Source: DAIUFH01 sp036844705
GTDB taxonomy: Bacteria; Bacillota; Clostridia; Tissierellales; Tissierellaceae
DNA: 21,196 nucleotides
Direction: 5' to 3'
Assembly: GCA_036844705.1 (NCBI GenBank)
Contig: DAIUFH010000035.1
Span: forward strand, 1 to 21,196
Shown here: one piece after another, positions 14,020 through 21,196 of the stretch
Numbering within the stretch: the first letter of the stretch is position 1
How the letters are laid out: each line of letters begins with the position of its first letter
The notes under the pieces: generated by a model
The model's input: the letters and a program-made list of their open reading frames with translations, nothing else
The model's database searches: none
Told to the model about the DNA's origin: nothing
Program-made: the position numbers and the translations under genes

Positions 14020-14031
14020 ATAAATGTATTA
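14011..14031. promoter_or_regulatory. Inverted repeat TAATACA-N7-TGTATTA, candidate operator
   Basis: Perfect 7-bp arms (14011-14017 and 14025-14031) around an AT-only 7-nt spacer, covering the -10 of P1. The regulator is unknown. Confidence 0.45.
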
Positions 14032-14093
14032 TTTCAAATCGACTGACATATTTATATATTATATCATTTTTATAATAATGTTTTTAATAAAAT

Positions 14094-14107
14094 TGAAAAC
14101 GATTTCA
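14094..14107. promoter_or_regulatory. CcpA cre box before the stn operon
   Basis: TGAAAACGATTTCA matches the catabolite-responsive element consensus TGWAANCGNTNWCA at every position. It covers the -35 region of the proximal extended -10 promoter (14119-14127), the usual place for repression by CcpA. Confidence 0.7.
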
Positions 14108-14118
14108 TAAAATAATTA

Positions 14119-14127
14119 TGATATAAT
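14119..14127 (+). promoter_or_regulatory. Proximal extended -10 promoter P2 of the stn operon
   Basis: TGATATAAT is a perfect TGnTATAAT element 40 nt before the stnA start codon. The 17-nt -35 position (14099-14104) is a poor hexamer lying within the cre box. Confidence 0.6.
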
Positions 14128-14166
14128 ATATAATTATTGTCAAAATTAAGGTAAAGGAGTGGTATC

Positions 14167-14697
14167 ATGGGCTGCTGTGGAGCAAAAGATTTAAAGTCAA
14201 AATTTGTAGATGCAGATGTGGATTTATCCCTGCTCGATGAGGTACTAGGAAAGTATAAAAGCATAAAAGGTAGCTTAATTACGATTCTTCAACAGGCTCA
14301 AGACATCTACGGATATCTTCCACTTTCTGTTCTTGAGTATATAGCACAAGAAACAGGAGTGAAAAGTGCACAAATCTTTGGAGTCGCGACCTTCTATGCA
14401 CAGTTCAGACTTAGTCCTATAGGTGAAAATCTTATAATGCTATGTAAAGGAACTGCATGTCACGTAAACGGAGCAGATAAAATTGAGGAAGCAATTATTG
14501 AGGAACTAAATATACATGATGGTGAAACAACAGAGGACAAGCTTTTTACTCTTAACAATGTTGCATGCTTAGGGTGTTGTAGTTTATCCCCTGTAATGAT
14601 GATAAATGGCGAGACTTATGGTAGTCTTACACCCCAAAAAGCAAAGAAAATCCTGAAAGAAATTAAGACAAAATCCTTAGCAAAGGAGGCAAATTAA
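14167..14697 (+). CDS. stnA: NuoE-like [2Fe-2S] subunit of Stn-type bifurcating transhydrogenase
   Basis: A 176-aa thioredoxin-fold [2Fe-2S] protein of the NuoE/HydC family. The four ligands are C-x4-C (CKGTAC, about 93-98) and C-x3-C (CLGCC, about 134-138); the extra Cys inside the second motif and an N-terminal MGCC are additional. The helical N-terminal part (LITILQQAQDIYGYLP, then IFGVATFYAQF) is typical of NuoE. With the next gene it makes the NADH-binding bifurcating core, as HydC-HydB do in bifurcating hydrogenases. It is called stnA rather than hydC because the third operon gene is a NuoG-GltD fusion with no hydrogenase domain. The ribosome site AAAGGAG (14153-14159) is 7 nt from the ATG. 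First gene of the operon; its leader carries a cre box. Confidence 0.8.
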   Translation: MGCCGAKDLKSKFVDADVDLSLLDEVLGKYKSIKGSLITILQQAQDIYGYLPLSVLEYIAQETGVKSAQIFGVATFYAQFRLSPIGENLIMLCKGTACHVNGADKIEEAIIEELNIHDGETTEDKLFTLNNVACLGCCSLSPVMMINGETYGSLTPQKAKKILKEIKTKSLAKEAN

Positions 14698-14698
14698 C

Positions 14699-16444
14699 AT
14701 GAAAGTCGTTGTGGGTCTTGGTAGTTGTGGAATAGCAGCTGGAGCGAATAAGGTTTATGAAACCTTAAGAGAAGAAATCGACAATAAAGGACTTGATATA
14801 GATTTAAAGATTGCAGGCTGTGTTGGTTCTTGCCATTTGGAGCCTATAGTAGACTTTTATGATGATGAGGGTCATTTAGATAGATGTGTAAAGGTATCTG
14901 CTGATAAGGTTTTGGGTCTTTTAGATAAGGCTCTTAAAAAGGAATTGGATGAATCATCTAAGATAACAGAAGTTGACAATATGGCCTTACAAAAACAAGT
15001 AAGGATTGCCATTGAGAACTGTGGTTATATCAATCCAGAGGATATCAATGAATACATAGCCAATGGCGGATATAGTGGATTGAAAAAAGTACTAACAGAG
15101 ATGACTCAGGAACAGGTAATTGAAGAAGTCAAGGTTGCAGGATTAAGAGGTAGAGGAGGAGCAGGTTTTCCAACTTGGTTTAAATGGAATGCTGCTTATA
15201 GAGAAAAAGCAACTCCTAAATATATGGTATGTAATGCAGACGAAGGTGACCCAGGTGCATTTATGGATAGAAGTGTACTTGAAGGAGACCCTCATAGGGT
15301 TCTTGAAGGCATGGCAATTGGTGGATATGCAATGGGTGCTAATGAAGGTATCATCTATGTTAGAGCAGAGTATCCACTAGCTATTAAGAGATTGGAAATT
15401 GCCATTAAACAAGCCAAAGAGGCAGGATATTTAGGTAAAAATATATTTGGGTCAGGATTTGACTTCGATATTAGAATTAAGGCTGGTGCTGGAGCCTTCG
15501 TATGTGGTGAAGAAACTGCATTAATTGCGTCTCTTGAAGGCGAAAGAGGAATGCCTAGATTGAAACCACCTTTCCCAGCACAAAAAGGCTTTTGGAATAA
15601 GCCAACTAATATAAATAATGTTGAAACCTTTGCAAATGTTCCTTGGATTTTCAGACATGGCGGAGCTGAATATGCAAAACTTGGCTCTGAAAAATCGAAG
15701 GGTACAAAGGTATTTGCATTGACTGGAAAGATAAAAAAGGGTGGACTTGTAGAGGTACCTATGGGGATGCCTCTAAGAGAAATTATCTATGATATAGGCG
15801 GAGGAATATTAAACGATAAAAAGTTCAAGGCAGTTCAGATGGGTGGCCCTTCTGGAGGTTGTATACCTGCAGAATTAATTGATACACCTATAGATTATGA
15901 ATCTGTTACTAAAGTAGGAGCTATAATGGGTTCAGGTGGTATGGTTGTTATAGATGAGACTGCATGTATGGTTGAAATGGCAAAATTTTTCCTTTCCTTT
16001 ACAAGAAAGGAGTCTTGTGGTAAATGTATTCATTGTCGTTTAGGTACTAAGAGAATGCTTGAAATTTTGGAAAGAATTACTGAAGGAAAGGGCAAGGAAG
16101 GGGATATAGAAACCCTGGAAAACCTAGCTAGAGAAGTACAAGCAGGTTCACTTTGTCAATTAGGAATCACTGCACCAAATCCAGTTCTAAGCATGATTAA
16201 AAACTTTAGAAGTGAATATGAAGCTCATATAAGAGATAAGAAGTGTCCTGCTCATGTATGCAAGAGCCTCATAACATATGAGATAAAAGAAAATTGTACC
16301 GGATGTACAATATGTGCAAGAAATTGTCCGGTAAAAGCTATATCAGGAGTGCTGAAAGGACAACATAAGATCGATCAAGAATTATGTACTAAATGCGGCA
16401 AATGCCATGACGTGTGTAAGTTTAGTGCAGTTGAAATAAACTAG
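14699..16444 (+). CDS. stnB: NuoF-like NADH/FMN subunit of Stn-type bifurcating transhydrogenase
   Basis: A 581-aa HydB-type NuoF. Order of parts: an N-terminal thioredoxin-like [2Fe-2S] domain (1-85); a NuoF core with the FMN/NADH glycine motif LRGRGGAGFPTWFKW (near 150) and NADEGDPGAFMDR; then an SLBB region. A [4Fe-4S] motif CGKCIHC with a later Cys (LCQLGITAP) starts near 438. Two C-terminal [4Fe-4S] motifs follow, CTGCTICARNCP (near 531) and CTKCGKCHDVC (near 558). This subunit would oxidise NADH at FMN and split electrons. Oddity: the N-terminal domain keeps C10, C41 and C45, but has no Cys in residues 1-9, where HydB-type proteins have their first ligand. It starts 1 nt after stnA, with AAAGGAGG upstream. 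Confidence 0.85.
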   Translation: MKVVVGLGSCGIAAGANKVYETLREEIDNKGLDIDLKIAGCVGSCHLEPIVDFYDDEGHLDRCVKVSADKVLGLLDKALKKELDESSKITEVDNMALQKQVRIAIENCGYINPEDINEYIANGGYSGLKKVLTEMTQEQVIEEVKVAGLRGRGGAGFPTWFKWNAAYREKATPKYMVCNADEGDPGAFMDRSVLEGDPHRVLEGMAIGGYAMGANEGIIYVRAEYPLAIKRLEIAIKQAKEAGYLGKNIFGSGFDFDIRIKAGAGAFVCGEETALIASLEGERGMPRLKPPFPAQKGFWNKPTNINNVETFANVPWIFRHGGAEYAKLGSEKSKGTKVFALTGKIKKGGLVEVPMGMPLREIIYDIGGGILNDKKFKAVQMGGPSGGCIPAELIDTPIDYESVTKVGAIMGSGGMVVIDETACMVEMAKFFLSFTRKESCGKCIHCRLGTKRMLEILERITEGKGKEGDIETLENLAREVQAGSLCQLGITAPNPVLSMIKNFRSEYEAHIRDKKCPAHVCKSLITYEIKENCTGCTICARNCPVKAISGVLKGQHKIDQELCTKCGKCHDVCKFSAVEIN

Positions 16445-16462
16445 AAGGTAGGGGTGATAACT

Positions 16463-19400
16463 ATGACTGTTATTCATTTAAATATAAATGGTAAAGAAGT
16501 ACAAGGGAATATGGGTCAAACCATATTGGAAATAGCAAGATCAAATGGAATCGAAATCCCTACTATGTGTTTTGATGAACGTATAGAGATTTACGGCTCC
16601 TGTGGGCTTTGTGTAGTTGAGGTTGAAGGAATTCCTAAGCTCCTAAGATCATGTGCTACCGTAGCGAGTGATGGAATGGTAGTAAATACAAATACTGCAA
16701 AGGTTAGAAGCTCTAGAAAGACAGCTTTGGAATTACTTTTGTCAGACCATACTGGAGATTGTTATGCTCCATGTAAAAGAGCATGTCCTGGAAGTACAGA
16801 TTGTCAAGGATATGTAGGACTTATAGCTAATGGTGAGTTTGAGGAAGCACTTAAGCTTATTAAGGAACAATTACCTTTACCAGCAAGTATAGGTAGAGTA
16901 TGTCCTCATCCATGTGAGGATGCTTGTAGAAGAGAATTAGTTGAAGAACCAGTTTCAATAGCTTACTTAAAGTCATTTGTTGCAGATATTGACTTAAGAG
17001 ATAAGGAAATATTTATGCCAGAGATAGCACCAAGTACTGGTAAAAAGATTGGTATTATAGGTGGAGGTCCTAGTGGTTTATCTGCAGCTTACTTCTTGTT
17101 AGCAGCTGGTCACGATGTAACTATCTATGACCAAATGCCTCAAATGGGTGGCATGCTAAGATACGGTATTCCAGAGTATCGTTTACCTAAATCAGTAGTT
17201 GACCAGGAAGTTGCTATCATCGAAAAGATGGGTGCAAAATTTGTTAACAATATAAAAATAGGAAAAGATATAGATTTAGAATATGTAAGAAATAATTACG
17301 ATGCTGTTTATATAGCTGTAGGTGCTTGGAGGAGTTCTAGCATGAGAGTTAAGGGAGAAGAGCTACCAGGGGTTATAGGTGGTATTGACTTCCTAAGAAA
17401 TGCTGCACTTAATGTTTCTATGAATATAGGTAACAGGGTAGCTGTTGTTGGTGGAGGAAATACGGCAATGGATGCCTGTAGAACAGCAATAAGACTAGGA
17501 GCAAAAGAAGTTTATTTATTATATAGAAGAACAGAAGCTGAAATGCCAGCTGAAGAAATAGAAATTAAAGAAGCAAGAGAAGAAGGAGTAACATTTAAGT
17601 TCTTAGTAGCTCCAACTGAAATTATAGAAGAAAATGGCAGAGCAGCTAAGATCAAGCTTCAAAAGATGGAATTAGGCGAAGAGGATGCTAGTGGTAGAAG
17701 AAGTCCAGTTCCAATAGAAGGGGAATACGAAATCCTTGATGTAGATTTAATCATAGGTGCCATAGGACAGCAATCAAGTCTTGAAGGATTTGAAGCTATA
17801 GAGAAGACCAAGAAAGGAACTATATCAGCTGATGAACAAACCTTTACAACAAATATCACTGGTGTGTTTGCTGGTGGAGACGTTATAAACAAAGGTGCTG
17901 ATATAGCAATTAAGGCGATTGGAGATGCTAAAAAGGCTTCAGATATTATAAATTCATACCTTGAAGGAGATATAGTACCATATGTAGCTCCTTATGTAGT
18001 CACTAGAGATGAGATAATGACCAAAGAGAATTATGCAGATAGAGAAGTTATATATAGATCACCAATGCCACATCTTTCTGCTGAGGATAGAAGATATAAT
18101 TTTGAAGAAGTAAATCTTGGATTTAGCGTAGAAAAAGCAATGGAAGATGCAAGGAGATGCTTAGAATGCGGTTGTCATGATGTATTTGAATGTAAGCTAT
18201 TCAACTATGCTAATGAATATGATGTTCAACCTGAAAAATATGCTGGTGAAGTCCATCTTAGAGAGCATGATGATGCACATCCATTTATAGTTAGAAATGC
18301 TGATAAATGTATACTATGTGGTCTTTGTGTAAGAGTTTGTGACCAGGTAATGGACAATGGTGCTTTAGGTCTTGTTGATAGAGGATTTGATACAGTTGTT
18401 AAACCATCATTAGATTTACCTCTTGGTGAAACATCATGTATTTCCTGCGGTCAGTGTGTAAGCGTATGTCCAGTAGGTGCAATTCAGGAAAGATTACAGA
18501 TAGAAAAATCAGTTCCAGTTGAAGCTGAAGAAACTAAGACAATTTGTTCCTTCTGTTCAGTAGGATGTAGCATCAATTTAAATACTAAGGGAGATATGCT
18601 ATATAAAGCTTTACCTGATAAGGAAAGCAAGGTAGATAATGGATTACTTTGTGTTAAAGGTAGATTTGGTTATGATCAGGCTCATCAGAAGACTAGAATA
18701 ACTAAACCTCTTGTTAGAAAGAATGGTAAGCTAGTAGAAACTACTTGGGAAGACGGATTGAGATTAGCAGCTAAGAAGCTTCAAAGCTTGAGGATGCAAT
18801 ATGGTCCAGAGGCAGTAGGGGTTTCAATATCTGATAGATATACAAATGAAGAAATATTCATAGCTAAGAAATTTGCTAAGGACTTCTTAAATACAGACTA
18901 TATAACTTCGTTCAATAGAAACTACGGTGGAATTACTGATGTTTTGGGGTTTGATGCATCACCTAATACTTTAGAGGAATTAAAGCTAGCTGAATATATA
19001 GTTTTAGTCGGCACTGATATAATGAAGAATCATACAATTGCAGCTCTTAAGGTTAAAGAAGCTGTAAAAAATGGTGGGAAGTTAGTAGTTATCAATAATT
19101 TCGACAGTCAGGTTGATGATTGGGCTTCTAAGAAAATCTGTCCTGAAAATAATGTAGCGATATTGAAGGAAATCTTAAAGGCTATAATCGATTTAGGATT
19201 TGTTCCAAAGAATGCTAATGGATTTGAAGAGTTAAAGGAAAGCTTAAAGGATATAGTTCCAAGTGCGGATGCTAAAGAAATAGCTGAAGCTTATACAAAA
19301 TCAAAGAAGGCTATGATAGTATTTGACCAAAACTATGTAACAGGCGATGGGGCTAGATTAATTGCTGATATAGCAATAGTTTCAGGTCAAATAGGTAAAG

Positions 19401-20062
19401 CTAGAAGAGGTATCATTCAGCTTAAACCAAAGAACAATAGCCAAGGGTTAGCTGATATGGGTGTCAATAGACCAAGCATAGACCTGATAAATGCAATTGA
19501 CAATAGGAAATTGAAGGGCTTAATGATATTTGGTGAAGATGTAGAAGAAATTAATTTGGATAAGTTAGAATTCTTGGTAGTTCAAGATCTTTATTTGACA
19601 CCAACCGCTGAAAAAGCTGATGTAGTATTGCCAGCAGTAAGCTATGCTGAATCCAGCGGAACATTTACAAGTACAGAAAGATTAATCCAAAGAATAAATA
19701 CAGCAATCCCTTCATTAAGCGGATACAAGAATTGGGAAGTTGTAAATGAAATGATGTATATGCTAGGCTGGACAGATAATTACAAGAGTCTTGATGAGTT
19801 AACTGAAGAAATTTCCAAGGAAATCAAGGAATATAGGGGAGTTAATAGGCTAACTGAAGCGGCTTACTGGCCATTAGGTGCATCAAATGTACTTTATACA
19901 GGAGGCTTCAATACAGCTGATAAGAAAGCTAATCTACTTGTAGTAGGCGATGCTAAGCTATTTGAAGGAAGAATAACAACTGACTTCGTAGAGAAGCAGT
20001 TCGATAGAATAGTTACTAGCATTGGAGAAGAAACTGAAGAATTAGCTGACGCAGAAGCATAA
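16463..20062 (+). CDS. stnC: NuoG-like/GltD-like fusion subunit of Stn-type transhydrogenase
   Basis: A 1199-aa fusion. Domains: a [2Fe-2S] plant-ferredoxin fold (C36, C47, C50, C64); a His/Cys segment HTGDCYAPCKRAC running into the Fe-S entry domain of GltD-type proteins (CPHPCEDAC near 150); an FAD site GIIGGGPSGLSAAY (near 196); a second dinucleotide site VAVVGGGNTAMDA (near 325) and VFAGGDV (near 467), together the NADPH module. Two [4Fe-4S] motifs follow (CILCGLCVRVC near 615, CISCGQCVSVCP near 659). A formate dehydrogenase/NuoG-like domain begins CSFCSVGC (near 694), but its catalytic Sec/Cys site reads SFNRNYGG (near 811), so catalysis at molybdenum is unlikely. This matches StnC of the Sporomusa transhydrogenase: NADPH side plus electron wire. 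ATG 16463 is preferred over GTG 16454, because GGGG lies 8 nt before it and overlaps the GTG. Confidence 0.85.
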   Translation: MTVIHLNINGKEVQGNMGQTILEIARSNGIEIPTMCFDERIEIYGSCGLCVVEVEGIPKLLRSCATVASDGMVVNTNTAKVRSSRKTALELLLSDHTGDCYAPCKRACPGSTDCQGYVGLIANGEFEEALKLIKEQLPLPASIGRVCPHPCEDACRRELVEEPVSIAYLKSFVADIDLRDKEIFMPEIAPSTGKKIGIIGGGPSGLSAAYFLLAAGHDVTIYDQMPQMGGMLRYGIPEYRLPKSVVDQEVAIIEKMGAKFVNNIKIGKDIDLEYVRNNYDAVYIAVGAWRSSSMRVKGEELPGVIGGIDFLRNAALNVSMNIGNRVAVVGGGNTAMDACRTAIRLGAKEVYLLYRRTEAEMPAEEIEIKEAREEGVTFKFLVAPTEIIEENGRAAKIKLQKMELGEEDASGRRSPVPIEGEYEILDVDLIIGAIGQQSSLEGFEAIEKTKKGTISADEQTFTTNITGVFAGGDVINKGADIAIKAIGDAKKASDIINSYLEGDIVPYVAPYVVTRDEIMTKENYADREVIYRSPMPHLSAEDRRYNFEEVNLGFSVEKAMEDARRCLECGCHDVFECKLFNYANEYDVQPEKYAGEVHLREHDDAHPFIVRNADKCILCGLCVRVCDQVMDNGALGLVDRGFDTVVKPSLDLPLGETSCISCGQCVSVCPVGAIQERLQIEKSVPVEAEETKTICSFCSVGCSINLNTKGDMLYKALPDKESKVDNGLLCVKGRFGYDQAHQKTRITKPLVRKNGKLVETTWEDGLRLAAKKLQSLRMQYGPEAVGVSISDRYTNEEIFIAKKFAKDFLNTDYITSFNRNYGGITDVLGFDASPNTLEELKLAEYIVLVGTDIMKNHTIAALKVKEAVKNGGKLVVINNFDSQVDDWASKKICPENNVAILKEILKAIIDLGFVPKNANGFEELKESLKDIVPSADAKEIAEAYTKSKKAMIVFDQNYVTGDGARLIADIAIVSGQIGKARRGIIQLKPKNNSQGLADMGVNRPSIDLINAIDNRKLKGLMIFGEDVEEINLDKLEFLVVQDLYLTPTAEKADVVLPAVSYAESSGTFTSTERLIQRINTAIPSLSGYKNWEVVNEMMYMLGWTDNYKSLDELTEEISKEIKEYRGVNRLTEAAYWPLGASNVLYTGGFNTADKKANLLVVGDAKLFEGRITTDFVEKQFDRIVTSIGEETEELADAEA

Positions 20063-20071
20063 TAAAAAGAA

Positions 20072-20109
20072 AAAAAAAGCTGAAACCAAAAAAGGTTTCA
20101 GCTTTTTTT
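20072..20109. terminator. Strong bidirectional terminator after stnC
   Basis: GCTGAAACC (20079-20087) pairs with GGTTTCAGC (20094-20102), loop of six A. A run of A before (20072-20078) and seven T after (20103-20109) would work in either direction. It ends the stn operon. Confidence 0.93.
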
Positions 20110-20119
20110 AGTTTTTTCC

Positions 20120-20148
20120 TTGACACATATACTACTTGGCGGTACAAT
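20120..20148 (+). promoter_or_regulatory. Consensus sigma-A promoter of the PadR operon
   Basis: TTGACA (20120-20125), 17 nt, TACAAT (20143-20148). CACATA (20124-20129) and TATGTG (20162-20167) are inverted copies on either side of the -10 and could be a site for autoregulation by PadR; this is weak. Confidence 0.85.
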
Positions 20149-20192
20149 TTAGTTAAGCTACTATGTGGCACAAGGTAGGGTAGGTGAAAAAA

Positions 20193-20516
20193 ATGATAGA
20201 TCGTTCACAGTTGATGAGAGGAACGCTGGAAGGCTGTATACTCAAGATTATTAGCGAAGACGAAACCTATGGCTATGAAATCGTATCCAAATTACAGGAG
20301 TATGGATTCTATGATGCAAAGGAAGGTACTATTTATCCACTTTTAGTGCGACTAGAAAAAAAGGAAATCATATCGTCCATATACAAGGAATCGCCATTAG
20401 GTCCAAAGAGAAAGTATTATTTTATAACAAAATTAGGAGAAGAGTATTTAAAAGAATTTGTGTCCGTTTGGAATGATGTAAAGTATTCAGTTGACCGAGT
20501 ATTGGAGGGAAAGTGA
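20193..20516 (+). CDS. PadR-family transcriptional regulator
   Basis: A 107-aa winged-helix regulator with the PadR pattern: RSQLMRGTLEGCILKII at the N-terminus, YGYEI, then the EGTIYPLLVRLEKKEII recognition helix/wing and GPKRKYYFITKLGEEYL. The size fits the short PadR-s2 class, which dimerises through its C-terminal helix. ATG 20193 is preferred, with AGGTG 6 nt before it; an in-frame GTG at 20184 would add only MKK. The next gene starts 4 nt after its stop and encodes a membrane protein. PadR regulators of this class often control such a co-transcribed membrane partner and themselves. Confidence 0.9.
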   Translation: MIDRSQLMRGTLEGCILKIISEDETYGYEIVSKLQEYGFYDAKEGTIYPLLVRLEKKEIISSIYKESPLGPKRKYYFITKLGEEYLKEFVSVWNDVKYSVDRVLEGK

Positions 20517-20520
20517 AAAT

Positions 20521-21196
20521 ATGTTTAGGGATGAAGTAAGATTACTAAAAAGGGAAAATGATGATATTGCTAGATGGATGCCTGAGGATGATGAAGATAT
20601 AATAGATAAAATCATAGAAAGCTTGGGGGTATTTAGGGTTAATTCATTTGACGCCCAGGTAATTCGAAGAGATTTAATTGGTATGGCAGAAGAAGCAAGG
20701 CTAAGAGATTCTAATATGAAAGAGGTTATAGGTGATGATATAAAATTAACTACCTATGATATTATAAAAAATAGCAGAGGGGCTAATAAACATGAAGTTG
20801 TGTTGCTATATTTAAAGTATTTATTTGGTATCGCCTTTGCAATGATTAGTTTTTTTGGGTTTACAATAAATCGAACTCTTATGTGGGATGTAAACGTTTT
20901 GGGATTGTTTTCACTTGCATTATCCGCAACCATGTTCTTTTTATTAGCTAAACTGGTACGGCCACTGCTAAATATGGAGGGGTGGGGTAGGTTTGGATTT
21001 TATTGGACCTTCTTTACTGGATTATCTTTAGTTAATCCATCTTGGTATGCTGCTGTTTCAACCAATTTTTTGGATAACCCAAAATTGTTTATACCTGGAT
21101 GGTATGTATTATTAATATCAGGCTTACTATATTTAGTTTCAGACTATTTTTATAGAAAGAATATTAATAAATTAGCAAAAGGTGAAAGTGATTACT
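20521..21196 (+). CDS. Membrane protein co-transcribed with PadR (3' end outside the window)
   Basis: An open frame of 225 codons runs off the right edge without a stop. The N-terminal 95 or so residues are charged and soluble (MFRDEVRLLKRENDD onward), followed by hydrophobic stretches: VVLLYLKYLFGIAFAMISFF, the LGLFSLALSATMFFLLA region, a Trp-rich FYWTFFTG segment, and WYVLLISGLLYLVSDYF. At least four membrane segments are expected. The ribosome site GGAGGG lies in the end of padR. Soluble N-terminus plus membrane segments behind a PadR gene is a recurring arrangement (HAAS/DUF1129/DUF1048-like), but I cannot place it in a family with certainty. Confidence 0.75.
   Translation, partial: MFRDEVRLLKRENDDIARWMPEDDEDIIDKIIESLGVFRVNSFDAQVIRRDLIGMAEEARLRDSNMKEVIGDDIKLTTYDIIKNSRGANKHEVVLLYLKYLFGIAFAMISFFGFTINRTLMWDVNVLGLFSLALSATMFFLLAKLVRPLLNMEGWGRFGFYWTFFTGLSLVNPSWYAAVSTNFLDNPKLFIPGWYVLLISGLLYLVSDYFYRKNINKLAKGESDY

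Noticed and set aside
15189..15380. Plus-strand 63-aa ORF inside stnB
   Set aside because: It is out of frame within the NuoF core, with no ribosome site and no conserved features.
14167..20062. Bifurcating [FeFe]-hydrogenase or NAD-dependent formate dehydrogenase operon
   Set aside because: The third gene has no H-cluster motifs, and the formate dehydrogenase-like domain lacks the Sec/Cys site; the GltD-like module points to an Stn transhydrogenase.

Overview
The window is AT-rich DNA with strong AAGGAGG-type ribosome-binding sites, TTG starts beside ATG starts, and many oxygen-sensitive iron-sulfur proteins. It looks like the chromosome of an anaerobic, probably spore-forming Firmicute of the Clostridia/Tissierellia type. 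The genus call is inference only. There are no rRNA or tRNA genes, CRISPR arrays, transposases or phage genes.

Layout. (1) 1-1476: a MATE efflux transporter behind a promoter whose -35 box sits inside a perfect 16-bp inverted repeat. (2) 1458-3100, minus strand: sdaAB-sdaAA, a two-subunit iron-sulfur L-serine dehydratase with its own promoter and terminator. (3) 3131-5245: a PfkB-fold protein whose substrate and catalytic motifs are all replaced (probable pseudokinase), followed by a DUF362 protein with two [4Fe-4S] motifs. (4) 5246-5443: short direct repeats and a 117-bp nested inverted repeat that has a diverged relative at 10573-10734. (5) 5444-10286: yhaO-yhaN (SbcD/SbcC-like nuclease and membrane-anchored ATPase), a second metallophosphoesterase and a CYTH-domain protein. 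(6) 10343-13931: tldD-tldE, a peptide-processing metalloprotease pair, bracketed by two tiny proteins (65 and 70 aa) of the same unusual design. (7) 13991-20109: a three-gene operon of NuoE-like, NuoF-like and NuoG+GltD-like fusion subunits. This matches the Stn-type electron-bifurcating transhydrogenase (stnABC). Its leader holds a consensus CcpA cre box, two candidate promoters and two further palindromes. (8) 20120 to the end: a PadR regulator and a truncated membrane protein forming a small operon.

How the genes work together. The Stn complex would balance NADH, reduced ferredoxin and NADPH, and the leader suggests carbon-catabolite control of it. Serine dehydratase feeds pyruvate from serine into the same fermentative metabolism. 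The most unusual features are the twin microproteins around TldD/TldE, the degenerate PfkB protein paired with a ferredoxin-like DUF362 protein, and the dense regulatory leader of the Stn operon.
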